DNA from: DAINRZ01 sp964634885 | GTDB lineage: Bacteria > Bacteroidota > Ignavibacteria > Kapaibacteriales > UBA2268 | Length of the DNA: 59,001 nucleotides | Assembly: GCA_964634885.1 (NCBI GenBank) | Contig: CAZWLN010000026.1 | Location: 1 to 59,001, forward strand | Direction of reading: 5' to 3' | Shown here: positions 44,547 through 53,194 of the stretch, in pieces | Position numbering within the stretch: position 1 is the first letter of the stretch | Layout: each line of letters starts with the position of its first letter | The notes under the pieces: generated by a model | Told to the model about the DNA's origin: nothing | Database searches by the model: none | What the model saw: only the letters and a program-made list of their open reading frames with translations | Program-made: the position numbers and the translations under genes

Positions 44547-45758
44547 ATGGTAAATACTGAAAACAGTATATGTGAATTGTCGATTGTCATGCCCTGCCTC
44601 AATGAAAAGGAAACCATCGGGCTGTGTGTGTCCAAGGCTGTCAGGGCGCTGAAAGACAACGCCATCTGTGGGGAAGTAATTGTTGCCGACAACGGCAGCA
44701 CTGACGGTTCCATTGAGATTGCCGTTTCCGGCGGGGCCCGTGTTGTCCGTATTGCGGAAAAAGGCTACGGCTCGGCGCTCATCGGCGGCATTACCGCTTC
44801 GAACGGTAAATTCATTATTATGGCCGACTCCGACGACAGCTACGATTTCCTTGGGATTGGGCCTTTCGTTGAAAAATTGCGCGAAGGCTATGACCTGGTA
44901 ATGGGGAACCGTTTTAAAGGCGGGATAAAACAGGGAGCCATGCCCTTCCTACACCGCTACCTGGGCAATCCTGTACTGTCGGGTATCGGCAGGCTCTTCT
45001 TCAAAAGCAAAATAGGCGACTTCCATTGTGGAATGCGCGGTTTTTCCCGTCAGGCTTTCGACACCATGAATCTTCAGACTACCGGCATGGAGTTCGCAAG
45101 CGAGATGGTTGTCAAGGCCACCCTTCTTGGCCTTAAGGTTACTGAAATACCTACAACACTGTCGCCGGACGGAAGGACCGGCAGGCCCCATCTCCGTTCT
45201 TTCAGGGATGGATGGCGGCACCTCAGGTTTCTTCTGCTCTACTCTCCAAGATGGCTGTTCCTGTATCCCGGCATATTGATGATGGTCACAGGCCTGCTTG
45301 TCAGCTCCTATATTTTTATCATCACCAATTCGAAATGGGACATTCATACTCTCCTGTTTTCCCTTGCTTTTGTAATGATTGGATTGCAGGCTGTGATATT
45401 CGCCATTTTTTCGAAGACGCTTGCCGTCAATCTCAAACTGCTTCCAAAGAATAAAGCCATAGACAGGATTCTAAATAAACTGACACTGGAAAAAGGCCTC
45501 ATTACCGGTTCCCTGTTGGCGCTTACCGGCCTGGCAGGTGCCATCTACGCAATTGCCATCTGGGAGGAAGGCTCCTTTTTCGAACTTGGCATTACGATAA
45601 CCATGAGAATCGTTATTGCATCTTTTACATTGATGGTGATGGGCTCTCAGATATTCTTTTCGAGCTTCTTCTTTAATTACCTGAAACTCAATACTTATAA
45701 TGAGAGAGCAGCTTCCTTACCGCAACAAGGGGATGGTACAGGGCAAAGCCGAGATTGA
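44547..45758 (+). CDS. Family 2 glycosyltransferase with membrane domain (DPM/DPG synthase-like)
   Basis: The protein is 403 aa. The N-terminal GT-A domain has LSIVMPCLNEKETI, VIVADNGSTDGS and the metal-binding MADSDDSYDF (DxD-like). The central GNRFKGGIKQGAMPFLHRYLGNPVLS and TGMEFASEMVVKA segments are those of polyprenyl-phosphate mannosyl/glucosyl synthases. The C-terminus has about four membrane helices. It probably makes a polyprenyl-linked sugar for envelope glycans. Its 3' end overlaps the convergent GT2 gene by 71 bases. Confidence 0.9.
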   Translation: MVNTENSICELSIVMPCLNEKETIGLCVSKAVRALKDNAICGEVIVADNGSTDGSIEIAVSGGARVVRIAEKGYGSALIGGITASNGKFIIMADSDDSYDFLGIGPFVEKLREGYDLVMGNRFKGGIKQGAMPFLHRYLGNPVLSGIGRLFFKSKIGDFHCGMRGFSRQAFDTMNLQTTGMEFASEMVVKATLLGLKVTEIPTTLSPDGRTGRPHLRSFRDGWRHLRFLLLYSPRWLFLYPGILMMVTGLLVSSYIFIITNSKWDIHTLLFSLAFVMIGLQAVIFAIFSKTLAVNLKLLPKNKAIDRILNKLTLEKGLITGSLLALTGLAGAIYAIAIWEEGSFFELGITITMRIVIASFTLMVMGSQIFFSSFFFNYLKLNTYNERAASLPQQGDGTGQSRD

Positions 45759-46608
45759 ACATGGCCTCCGCTGTTTTCATGTTTCTGCTGCCGATGAAGT
45801 CCGCAACTTCTTTGTTTACAGATTTGCCCGCATCTTCATTGAAAACTGATCGGAGATTGGCCAGGAAAGCTGTTTTCTGCACTGACAAGCCTTCGGCTGT
45901 GTTGTCTTTCATGTGCCGGTAATGGAGGCTTCGGCTGTGAATCCTCCACTGCAGCAGTTTCCTTTCGACATACCTGACGTTGCCCGCCAGTGAAGCTGCG
46001 ATTATTACCTGCCAGTCAAGCCATTTTTCGAACATGGAACCGAATGCCAATGTCTTCAAAATATCCGTACGGATGACGATATTCGAAAATGTTGCCGCAG
46101 GATTGCGCAAGAGCACCTGCCTGTATTGCTTTGCAGATGTCCTGTTCAGTTTTCTTCCGGCCCATTCGAGGAAGAGGACATAATCGGTGTATTTCCCGGA
46201 GACGCTCTCACCCGTCAGTTCGAGCGATGAGAACACCGCACTTGTAGCGCTGTCGGCAGTCAGCAGGCTGACCTTTTCGCTAAGGTTGTCCGGAAGCCAC
46301 CTGTCGTCCGATTCGAGAAACGCTGTAATTTCTCCCCGGACTTTGGCCACTGCCAGTTCCAGTGAGGCAGCCAATCCCCTGTTCTCATGGCCCGGGTGAG
46401 TATAACAGGAGATATTTCCGTGTTTTGCAGCGTAATCTCTGATGATTTCCAGTGAGCCGTCGGTGGAGCCGTCGTCAACGACAATCAGTTCAATGTTACG
46501 GTATGCCTGGCCGAGGACGGAGTCGATTGCGTCAGCGATTAACCCGCCATAGTTATAGCTCGTAATTATCACCGATACTAAAGGTTCATTATTTAACTTT
46601 GCTGCCAT
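45688..46608 (-). CDS. Family 2 glycosyltransferase
   Basis: From the ATG at 46608 the protein is 306 aa; a TTG directly upstream is in frame. It begins VSVIITSYNYGGLI and has IELIVVDDGSTDGSLEII and a DxD-type FLESDDRWLPDNL, typical of the WcaA-like family that adds sugars to lipopolysaccharide or exopolysaccharide. It has no membrane segment. It lies between two other glycosyltransferase genes but on the opposite strand. Donor and acceptor are unknown. Confidence 0.88.
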   Translation of the reverse strand: MAAKLNNEPLVSVIITSYNYGGLIADAIDSVLGQAYRNIELIVVDDGSTDGSLEIIRDYAAKHGNISCYTHPGHENRGLAASLELAVAKVRGEITAFLESDDRWLPDNLSEKVSLLTADSATSAVFSSLELTGESVSGKYTDYVLFLEWAGRKLNRTSAKQYRQVLLRNPAATFSNIVIRTDILKTLAFGSMFEKWLDWQVIIAASLAGNVRYVERKLLQWRIHSRSLHYRHMKDNTAEGLSVQKTAFLANLRSVFNEDAGKSVNKEVADFIGSRNMKTAEAMFNLGFALYHPLVAVRKLLSHYKY

Positions 46609-46657
46609 CAATTTATTAAATATTTTTGTTTCAAAATTTTATGAATTTACGAAATTT

Positions 46658-47809
46658 ATGAATAAAATAAAGACTATAACATTTTTTTCGGCATATTACC
46701 CGCCGCACACAGGCGGGGTGGAAAGGTATGTCCGTTCGTTGGCCCTGAACCTGACGGCCCGCGGCATTAAAGTGTTTATAGTAACTTCTGCTGCCGGCGG
46801 AACTGCCGGGGTTGAAGAAGACCAGGGAATTGCAGTTGTCAGGCTCCCGGTGTACGACCTGCTGAAAAGCCGCTACCCGATAATAAAGACCGGGAAGCAG
46901 GCACGCAATCTGAAGAAATACATTATGTCCATCGAGTCGGATGTATATGTTTCGAACATGAGGATCTATCATTTTACCTTCCTGGCAGCAAAAACAGCAG
47001 CTCTGAAAAAAAAGCCCCACATCGTCATCGAGCATGTCACCGGCCATTTCAGTATTAATAACCCTGTCCTCGACAAGCTTGGTCACTTCTATGAGCATTG
47101 CATAAGCTCCAGTATCGGAAAAAAGGCAACTGCTTTCTATGGTGTATCGGAAGCATGCTGCGGCTGGCTCGGCCACTTTGCCATCCCCTGCAGCGGTGTC
47201 TTTCCCAATGGTGTACAGGACAGTGGTTCTCCCTTCGGAAGCGTACTACGGGAACTCGGCGCCGGCGGTGAAAAAGTAGTATTTACCTACGCCGGCAGGC
47301 TCATCGAAGAAAAAGGATTAAAACTGCTTTGTTCAGTGTTCAACAGTCTTCATCAGCAAAACCCGGACACTGTACTGGTTATTGCCGGGAGCGGCGAACT
47401 GGAAGGCTATGTTCGCCGGCAGGCTGCTGATTCGAACGGAACGATAATTTATGCCGGTTCTCTCAGCCATGACGACGCTGTCAACCTCCTGAAGGAAACG
47501 TCTGTCGTTGTCAATCCCTCCGTCTATCCCGAGGGATTGCCTACTCTGCTCCTGGAAGCCGGGCTTTTCGGTTGTGCTGTGGTTGCAACAGACATGGGTG
47601 GGACAAAAGAGCTGATATGTTCGGAAGATTACGGCCTCGTCATTGAGCCGGGTAACGGGGAAGCGCTGTTTAGCGCCATGTCTGCTCTTGCCTCTGACGG
47701 CAGCAGGAGGCAAAAGCTCGCGGAGAACCTGCAACGCAGGGTAAAGGAAAATTATTTATGGGACACGGTAACGTCCCGTTTCATTGGTGAACTAAATAAA
47801 TATATATAA
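46658..47809 (+). CDS. Family 4 glycosyltransferase (GT-B fold)
   Basis: The protein is 383 aa. The N-terminal acceptor domain starts FFSAYYPPHTGGVERYV, the usual GT4 opening. The C-terminal donor domain has VFTYAGRLIEEKGLKLL, LVIAGSGELE, IIYAGSLSHDDAVNLL, VVNPSVYPEGLPTLLLEAG and VATDMGGTKELI, containing the EX7E nucleotide-sugar motif. It probably takes part in surface polysaccharide or glycolipid synthesis with the two neighbouring GT2 genes. The stop codon lies 2 bases before the recQ start, so the two genes are probably co-transcribed. Confidence 0.93.
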   Translation: MNKIKTITFFSAYYPPHTGGVERYVRSLALNLTARGIKVFIVTSAAGGTAGVEEDQGIAVVRLPVYDLLKSRYPIIKTGKQARNLKKYIMSIESDVYVSNMRIYHFTFLAAKTAALKKKPHIVIEHVTGHFSINNPVLDKLGHFYEHCISSSIGKKATAFYGVSEACCGWLGHFAIPCSGVFPNGVQDSGSPFGSVLRELGAGGEKVVFTYAGRLIEEKGLKLLCSVFNSLHQQNPDTVLVIAGSGELEGYVRRQAADSNGTIIYAGSLSHDDAVNLLKETSVVVNPSVYPEGLPTLLLEAGLFGCAVVATDMGGTKELICSEDYGLVIEPGNGEALFSAMSALASDGSRRQKLAENLQRRVKENYLWDTVTSRFIGELNKYI

Positions 47810-47811
47810 CT

Positions 47812-49212
47812 ATGGATTTGAAAACTGAATTAAAAAGGCACTTCACTTACGAATCATTCCTGCCCGGACAGGAAGAGATAATCTCTGCCCTTGTCGGCGA
47901 CAGTACGCACTGCCTTGTTGTAATGCCTACAGGCGGCGGTAAGTCGATATGCTACCAACTGCCGGGAATGATTTTTGAAAACCCCGTTCTGGTCATCAGC
48001 CCGCTCATTGCACTGATGAAAGACCAGGTGGACGCCCTGCTGAGGAAGAACATACCGGCGACATTCATCAACTCTTCTCTCAGCAGGGAGCAGAAAGAAA
48101 CCAGGCTGAGGGAATTTGCCGAAGGCAGATACAGGTTCCTGTACGTTGCTCCGGAGCGGTTCCGCAAACCCGAGTTCGTCGAGGTAATCAGGAATGTGAA
48201 GATCAGCCTGCTGGCGCTGGACGAAGCTCACTGTGTCTCCGAGTGGGGCCATGATTTCAGGCCCGATTACTCACGTGTGGGTGAATTCCGTGAACTCATC
48301 GGCAATCCATTGACTGTAGCGCTGACGGCAACTGCTACTCCCGAAGTGCAGGAAGACATCCTGGAAAAACTCAATCTCGGCACCGGCAGCACAAAAGTGT
48401 TTCATTACGGTATCAGGCGCCCTAACCTGAAGCTCGAAGCCAGGGAGGTGTTTGTCAACAAAGACAAGGCCGACGCAATCATCGATACAATTGAAAAATA
48501 CAAAGGATCGGGAATCATCTACTTCTCGCTAATCAAAACCCTGGACGAGTTCTCAGGGATACTCCTGAAGAAGAAGATACCCCATGAAGTCTATCACGGT
48601 AAGCTGCCCAAGGAGAAACGCAAGGCTGTGCAGAACAGGTTCATCAGGGACAGCAATGTAACGGTACTCGCAACGAATGCTTTCGGTATGGGCATCGACA
48701 AACCGGACATCAGGTTTGTTGTCCATGGCGAGTTACCAGGCTCGATTGAGTCCTACTACCAGGAGATCGGAAGGGCTGGCCGCGACGGCCTCGATTCCCT
48801 CTGCCTCCTGCTCTATCACCAGCATGACATCGAAATCCAGATGGATTTCATCAAGTGGGCTAACCCGGACCCGAAATTCTACAAGAGGCTCTATTCATTG
48901 CTGACCTCCGACATAGAAAAGGTCAATTCTTTCGGCATAGAATACCTGCGAGAGGAACTTGTTTTCAAGAACAGGTTCGATTTCAGGCTGGAAACTGCTC
49001 TCAAGATGCTCGAGCGCTGCGGCTCCATCGAAGGAGACATACTCGAAGGGGAGATACAATTGACCGGTGTCGAACCCGATCTTCTCTTCGATGAGGAATA
49101 CCACAAAAACAAACTCAGGAACGACCAGGTCAAGCTGCTCCAGGTTGTAAGGTATTTCAGGGAGGCTGAGGACAAGATGGCGTTCATCGAGGACTATTTC
49201 GGTATTGCCTGA
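47812..49212 (+). CDS. recQ: RecQ-family ATP-dependent DNA helicase, short form without zinc domain
   Basis: RecQ unwinds DNA 3'-5' in repair and recombination. The protein is 466 aa: the usual Q motif (FLPGQEEII), Walker A (MPTGGGKS, about 39-46), SPLIALMKDQ, VAPERF, the DEAH box inside LALDEAHCVSEWGHDFRPDY, ALTATATP, the YHGKLPKEKR region, ATNAFGMGIDKPDIRFVVH and the QEIGRAGRDG motif VI. It ends at YFREAEDKMAFIEDYFGIA, exactly where canonical RecQ proteins enter the C4 zinc-binding subdomain; the cysteines, the RQC winged helix and HRDC are absent. It is a stable short clade or a truncated copy. No frameshifted remnant is seen downstream. Confidence 0.93.
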   Translation: MDLKTELKRHFTYESFLPGQEEIISALVGDSTHCLVVMPTGGGKSICYQLPGMIFENPVLVISPLIALMKDQVDALLRKNIPATFINSSLSREQKETRLREFAEGRYRFLYVAPERFRKPEFVEVIRNVKISLLALDEAHCVSEWGHDFRPDYSRVGEFRELIGNPLTVALTATATPEVQEDILEKLNLGTGSTKVFHYGIRRPNLKLEAREVFVNKDKADAIIDTIEKYKGSGIIYFSLIKTLDEFSGILLKKKIPHEVYHGKLPKEKRKAVQNRFIRDSNVTVLATNAFGMGIDKPDIRFVVHGELPGSIESYYQEIGRAGRDGLDSLCLLLYHQHDIEIQMDFIKWANPDPKFYKRLYSLLTSDIEKVNSFGIEYLREELVFKNRFDFRLETALKMLERCGSIEGDILEGEIQLTGVEPDLLFDEEYHKNKLRNDQVKLLQVVRYFREAEDKMAFIEDYFGIA

Positions 49213-49266
49213 CAAAATACTTAACGACACTGTCGTCAATACCCTTTTTGAAAATGTAAAAAGGAT

Positions 49267-50214
49267 ATGAATACAAATAAAATAAAAGCTGTGGCTCTGT
49301 TGATACTCCTCAGCCTGGTCTGGGGCGCTTCGTTTCTATTAATAAAGAAAGGGCTGCTTGTTTATTCGGCGGGCCAGGTGGGAGCCCTGAGGATTATTTT
49401 TGCCGGCTTGACACTGCTGCCTGTCCTGGTCTGGAAATGGAAATCGGTCGCAGCGAACAAGCCTTGGGACATCGTTCTTTATGGCGTATTCGAGATTGGC
49501 ATTCCGCCATTCCTGTTTGCTTATGCAGAGACGGTCCTGTCCAGTTCAACTACCGGCATACTCAACAGCCTGACTCCCCTGTTCACTTTGTTGGCAGGTG
49601 TAATGCTGTTCAGACTGAAAACAAATGCGAGAAGCATTACCGGAGTATTTGTAGGGTTGATCGGTGCACTGGTGCTGACGCTCTTCAGGGACGGGCTTAA
49701 CTTCGACCCGGGCAATTTCGGCGGTGATTCCGCATGGTACGCCATGCTGGTGATTATTGCCGGCATCTTGTACGGTGTGGCGGGCAACCTCCTGAAGGAG
49801 AGGCTGAACAGTGTTGACGACGTAGTACTTATTGCCCTTATGTTTACCTCAATGTCAATACCTGCGGGAATATACCTGCTGACTACAGACATCTTCTCAA
49901 TACCTGTCAATAACAGCGAAACACTGATGTCTTTAGCCTCGATTTTCTTCCTGTCGTTAGTCAATTCGGCCCTTGCCATTTACCTGTTCAGCAAGCTCAC
50001 AAAGCTATCCGATGCATTGTTTGCTTCGTTTGTTACATATATTATACCCTTTGTAGCCATCCTTCTGGGAGCGCTCGACGGAGAAGAGCTCAATTCACTG
50101 CATTTCACCGGGCTGGGGATCATTTTTCTCGGGATATACATCGCCAACAGGGATTCTTTCAGGCCGCGACGGAGAAACCGCGCTGGTAAGGATGACGATG
50201 AGGCCGGATATTAG
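49267..50214 (+). CDS. EamA/DMT-family transporter
   Basis: The protein is 315 aa with about ten membrane helices in two EamA halves (LSLVWGASFLLIKKGL..., LSSSTTGILNSLTPLFTLLAGVMLF; second half FLSLVNSALAIYLFSKLTKLSDALFASFVTYIIPFVAILLG). A basic C-terminal tail (RPRRRNRAGKDD) is cytoplasmic. Drug/metabolite transporters of this family export amino acids or other small metabolites; the substrate is unknown. It is 54 bases after recQ on the same strand. Confidence 0.92.
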   Translation: MNTNKIKAVALLILLSLVWGASFLLIKKGLLVYSAGQVGALRIIFAGLTLLPVLVWKWKSVAANKPWDIVLYGVFEIGIPPFLFAYAETVLSSSTTGILNSLTPLFTLLAGVMLFRLKTNARSITGVFVGLIGALVLTLFRDGLNFDPGNFGGDSAWYAMLVIIAGILYGVAGNLLKERLNSVDDVVLIALMFTSMSIPAGIYLLTTDIFSIPVNNSETLMSLASIFFLSLVNSALAIYLFSKLTKLSDALFASFVTYIIPFVAILLGALDGEELNSLHFTGLGIIFLGIYIANRDSFRPRRRNRAGKDDDEAGY

Positions 50215-50285
50215 TTCATCAAGTTTATAAAGTTTGTAAAGACAAACAACCCCGAAGGGGGTGACATGATTGTAGTTAATAAAGT
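50214..50285 (+). repeat. Nonamer fragment and dispersed AACCCC-GAAGGGG repeat
   Basis: Three to four AGTTYRTMA nonamers directly follow the EamA stop. AACCCCGAAGGGGG plus TGACATGATTGTAG (50248-50275) is the forward copy of the element at 17648-17674. Confidence 0.65.
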
Positions 50286-50345
50286 AAGATGATGCCGGTC
50301 TAAACCACATCCTTTCTTCTTCGCTTCCTCAAAAACAATTTATTA

Positions 50346-50798
50346 CTACTGTTCCAGGCTGTCGGGATTGAGCATCGACGAAAGATACTTCACGCCGTCG
50401 TCAGTCATTTTCCTGAAATTCGGCTTGTCGTCGAGAGAAAAACCGAAGTGCCGGCATTTGGGATTGAAGTTGAATTCAAGTTTAAACAGTTCCTGTTTTT
50501 CATTGTCTAAGAACCTGAAGTATCCGTGCGAGGTACATTTGTACTGCGGAGTAGTGTCGTTGGACACAAATTCGAGCAGCTTGGCGACGGCGTTGCTGTC
50601 GTTAGGAAAAGTGAACAGCGGCTTGCCCTCCTGGTATGTATTCTTCAGGAACTCGTGCAGGTACGATTTTTTGTTGATATAGACTTCTACGGTTGCGGCC
50701 TTGTCGGACACTTTGCCGAATTGGTTACGGACAGGGTCGCCGCAGGAGTAAAACAAGATAATGGCCATAATAGCAAGTAATAATTGCCTTGATTTCAT
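50346..50798 (-). CDS. Small lipoprotein at the end of the PrkA operon
   Basis: The protein is 150 aa from the ATG at 50798, which has GAAGAG upstream and gives a standard lipoprotein signal (MKSRQLLLAIMAIILFYSC). An alternative ATG at 50810 follows the TAA of the second prkA gene with no base between. The mature part has one Cys pair (YKCTSHGYF, PKCRHFGF) and no recognised domain. Its position, coupled to prkA2, suggests a role tied to the kinase operon, which is an inference from location only. Confidence 0.7.
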   Translation of the reverse strand: MKSRQLLLAIMAIILFYSCGDPVRNQFGKVSDKAATVEVYINKKSYLHEFLKNTYQEGKPLFTFPNDSNAVAKLLEFVSNDTTPQYKCTSHGYFRFLDNEKQELFKLEFNFNPKCRHFGFSLDDKPNFRKMTDDGVKYLSSMLNPDSLEQ

Positions 50799-50810
50799 AT
50801 TCTCTTCCAT

Positions 50811-53156
50811 TTAAAATTTATTATATAGTTTTCTGTCAAGCACATAGAGAGAGACCTGTTTTGCACCCTCGACGCCGTATCCGAACTTCTTCACTAAATT
50901 GCCGATGAGGAGTTCTACGTCCCTCTTCGTCCTGTAATCATAGGTGTTGAATTGCTGTGTTTTGTAATCCATGATGGCCATACGCAGGTTGTCGTTTTCC
51001 ATGTATGGCGTCAGGGCGTTTTCCTTAAGATTGCGCTGGTAACGTTCGAATATCTTCCTGTAAAGGTTTGTCCCGGTGACCTTCTTTCCTTCGATTCGAA
51101 TCTCCCTCGAGAGAGTGTCGGTTACATACTCGTTGTGTATTTCCCGGCGGAAGTTCTTACGCTGGTCGGCGCTGCTCGTTGTTCCCAGGAACAGGGCCTC
51201 GAAGTTTTTGAGGTAATCCTCGCTTATTTCTACCATGTCTTCTGTATCGGGGTTCTTTTTGGTCTCGCCTATGTCGAAGTTGATGGCGTAGAGGTAGTTC
51301 TGTATATCCCTTGCTATCTGTGCCTCGTTGTAATAATAGATGGACTCCTTGACTTCCTGAAGGACATTGTAGTCATAGAGCCTTTCGAGGGACTCGACGA
51401 AGGCGTCGGGTATCTCGGCTCGGGACCTCGGATCGAGCTTGTTGATGTAATCTATTACATTCTCCATTGTAATGAGTGTCTGCTCTTCGGTATAGTGCGA
51501 AACGAGGTCGTTGAAAATAATCAGCGACTGGCGGCCGGAAATGCCTTTCTTTCCCTCGCGTTTCGAGGCGTTAAGAAGATTCTTCCTCACCTGCCTGTCG
51601 AATTTTTTAATGTCGTCCTCAGTAAGCCATTCCGGTATCCTGCCTGTGTAGATGTCCATCTTCAGCAACAGCAGGTCCTTGTCTATATATTTGCTGTATT
51701 TGTCGGGTGTACTGATCCAGGCTTTCATCTCCGGTGAATTGGCTTCCATCCTTGTGGAAATGATAATCTTTGCGAAGTTGGTAAGGACATCGGGAAGGAA
51801 AAGGCGCTCTACCTTCTCGCCGAATTTATTCTTATAGATCGACACTTCTGTGTTGTAGTCGAGTATGTATGGTATATCCACATTGATGATCCTGTCGTTG
51901 AAGGAAGGAATGTCCTCGAAGAATTTTTTGTCGCCGGGATTGGCTAAGCCCAGGAACAGAGTTTTTATATGTTCCTCGGCAAGGCCTACCTTGTGCACAC
52001 CGTCGCTGATGAGGCTGTGGTAGCTCCTCAGGCGGTCGGCGTTATATTCTTTTATATCCATCAGCGCAAGAACGCCGTTGTTTGTCTTTGCCAGGTAAGA
52101 GAACTGGAAGTTAACGTCGTCGTTCTTGAAAAGAAGGTTGATCAGGTGCTGAAGGGTTGGATTTTCGATGGGGCGGTTGATCATCGGGTCGCCGGGGTTA
52201 AAGACGCTGATGCCTTCGCCGAGTTGGCGGCTGAAGTAGTTCTTGCGGGCCATGATCATGCCGTACACCTCCATCGGGTCGCCTGTCTCGTCGAGCAGAG
52301 CCTTGTATATCGAGTAGCTGATGTTGCTGGGATTGTCCTTCAGTACCCATTCAAACTGTTTCTCGCTGAACAGCCTCTCCTTGAATTTATCATCGGGAAT
52401 GAGCTCGTCCAGGAACTTCTCCCTGTAAGACTTTGGTATCATCAGGATGGGATGGTCATGGGTAGGGCTGGAGAATTCCAGGTACTTTTCAGGATAGGAG
52501 AATCCTGAACCTTTGGGCAGGTATGCCTGTCCGTCGCCAGTGGACAACCTCATTGCAAACTCTGCCGCTTCGGGCTGACTGCTCTCGAATTTCCGGAAGC
52601 CGCCGAGTTTCTTGATGTCCAGCCTCCAGTACACTTTGTAAGTTGTACCTACCTCCGTTTTTGCGTATTCTTCCAGCTTGTACAGCAGGTTGTTGAGGAA
52701 AGTGGATTTGCCGCTGCCGGGAGGGCCTTCGAACAGGAATATGTTGTTGACGCTGGCGCCTTTCTGGAAGCTGTGTGCCAGTTCCATCAGCCTGTTGGCA
52801 AACAGCCTGTCGGCGAAGAACGGGTTGTCGCAGCCTTTTACGAACAGGTTGCCGGTGTCGTAGTTCAAAAAGCCGACAGTATCATTAGAAATGTCATATT
52901 CATCTTTGCCGGCTGGCACATAGTGGTGTATCATGTCGTGAAAAAGCTGGAATATGTCGCGAAAAACCTCTTTGGGTTTCGTCGAGGCCAGGTAGAGGAA
53001 GTCGTTGAAAGGAATCGGCAGTCTGCGTTCTTTCTCCCTGATCTGATTGCCAAGCTTGATGATTGCCTCTAAGCGCTTTGCCTTGTCCTGAATGGCGCCG
53101 TAATCTTCCAGGTCGGTATCGACATTTTTATTATTGTTTTTTACTTGCTTTTTCAT
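50811..53156 (-). CDS. Second PrkA-like AAA+ serine kinase paralog, diverged
   Basis: The protein is 781 aa, longer than ordinary PrkA. An N-terminal PrkA AAA domain has Walker A FEGPPGSGKSTFL (about 142-150), LDIKKLGGFRKFES, a FLNYD...ADRLFANRLMELAHSF region and later IPSFNDRIINVDIPYILDYNTE, the usual block before sensor 2. The C-terminal kinase region ends FGYGVEGAKQVSLYVLD, where the other PrkA in this operon (and E. coli YeaG) reads GYCxxCA. The Cys pair is thus lost. It is 38 bases after spoVR in the same operon. It may act on, or in a complex with, the first PrkA; whether it is an active kinase is not known. Confidence 0.85.
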   Translation of the reverse strand: MKKQVKNNNKNVDTDLEDYGAIQDKAKRLEAIIKLGNQIREKERRLPIPFNDFLYLASTKPKEVFRDIFQLFHDMIHHYVPAGKDEYDISNDTVGFLNYDTGNLFVKGCDNPFFADRLFANRLMELAHSFQKGASVNNIFLFEGPPGSGKSTFLNNLLYKLEEYAKTEVGTTYKVYWRLDIKKLGGFRKFESSQPEAAEFAMRLSTGDGQAYLPKGSGFSYPEKYLEFSSPTHDHPILMIPKSYREKFLDELIPDDKFKERLFSEKQFEWVLKDNPSNISYSIYKALLDETGDPMEVYGMIMARKNYFSRQLGEGISVFNPGDPMINRPIENPTLQHLINLLFKNDDVNFQFSYLAKTNNGVLALMDIKEYNADRLRSYHSLISDGVHKVGLAEEHIKTLFLGLANPGDKKFFEDIPSFNDRIINVDIPYILDYNTEVSIYKNKFGEKVERLFLPDVLTNFAKIIISTRMEANSPEMKAWISTPDKYSKYIDKDLLLLKMDIYTGRIPEWLTEDDIKKFDRQVRKNLLNASKREGKKGISGRQSLIIFNDLVSHYTEEQTLITMENVIDYINKLDPRSRAEIPDAFVESLERLYDYNVLQEVKESIYYYNEAQIARDIQNYLYAINFDIGETKKNPDTEDMVEISEDYLKNFEALFLGTTSSADQRKNFRREIHNEYVTDTLSREIRIEGKKVTGTNLYRKIFERYQRNLKENALTPYMENDNLRMAIMDYKTQQFNTYDYRTKRDVELLIGNLVKKFGYGVEGAKQVSLYVLDRKLYNKF

Positions 53157-53194
53157 GGCCTGTTCTTAATTATTAATCAAATGGTAACCTGATT

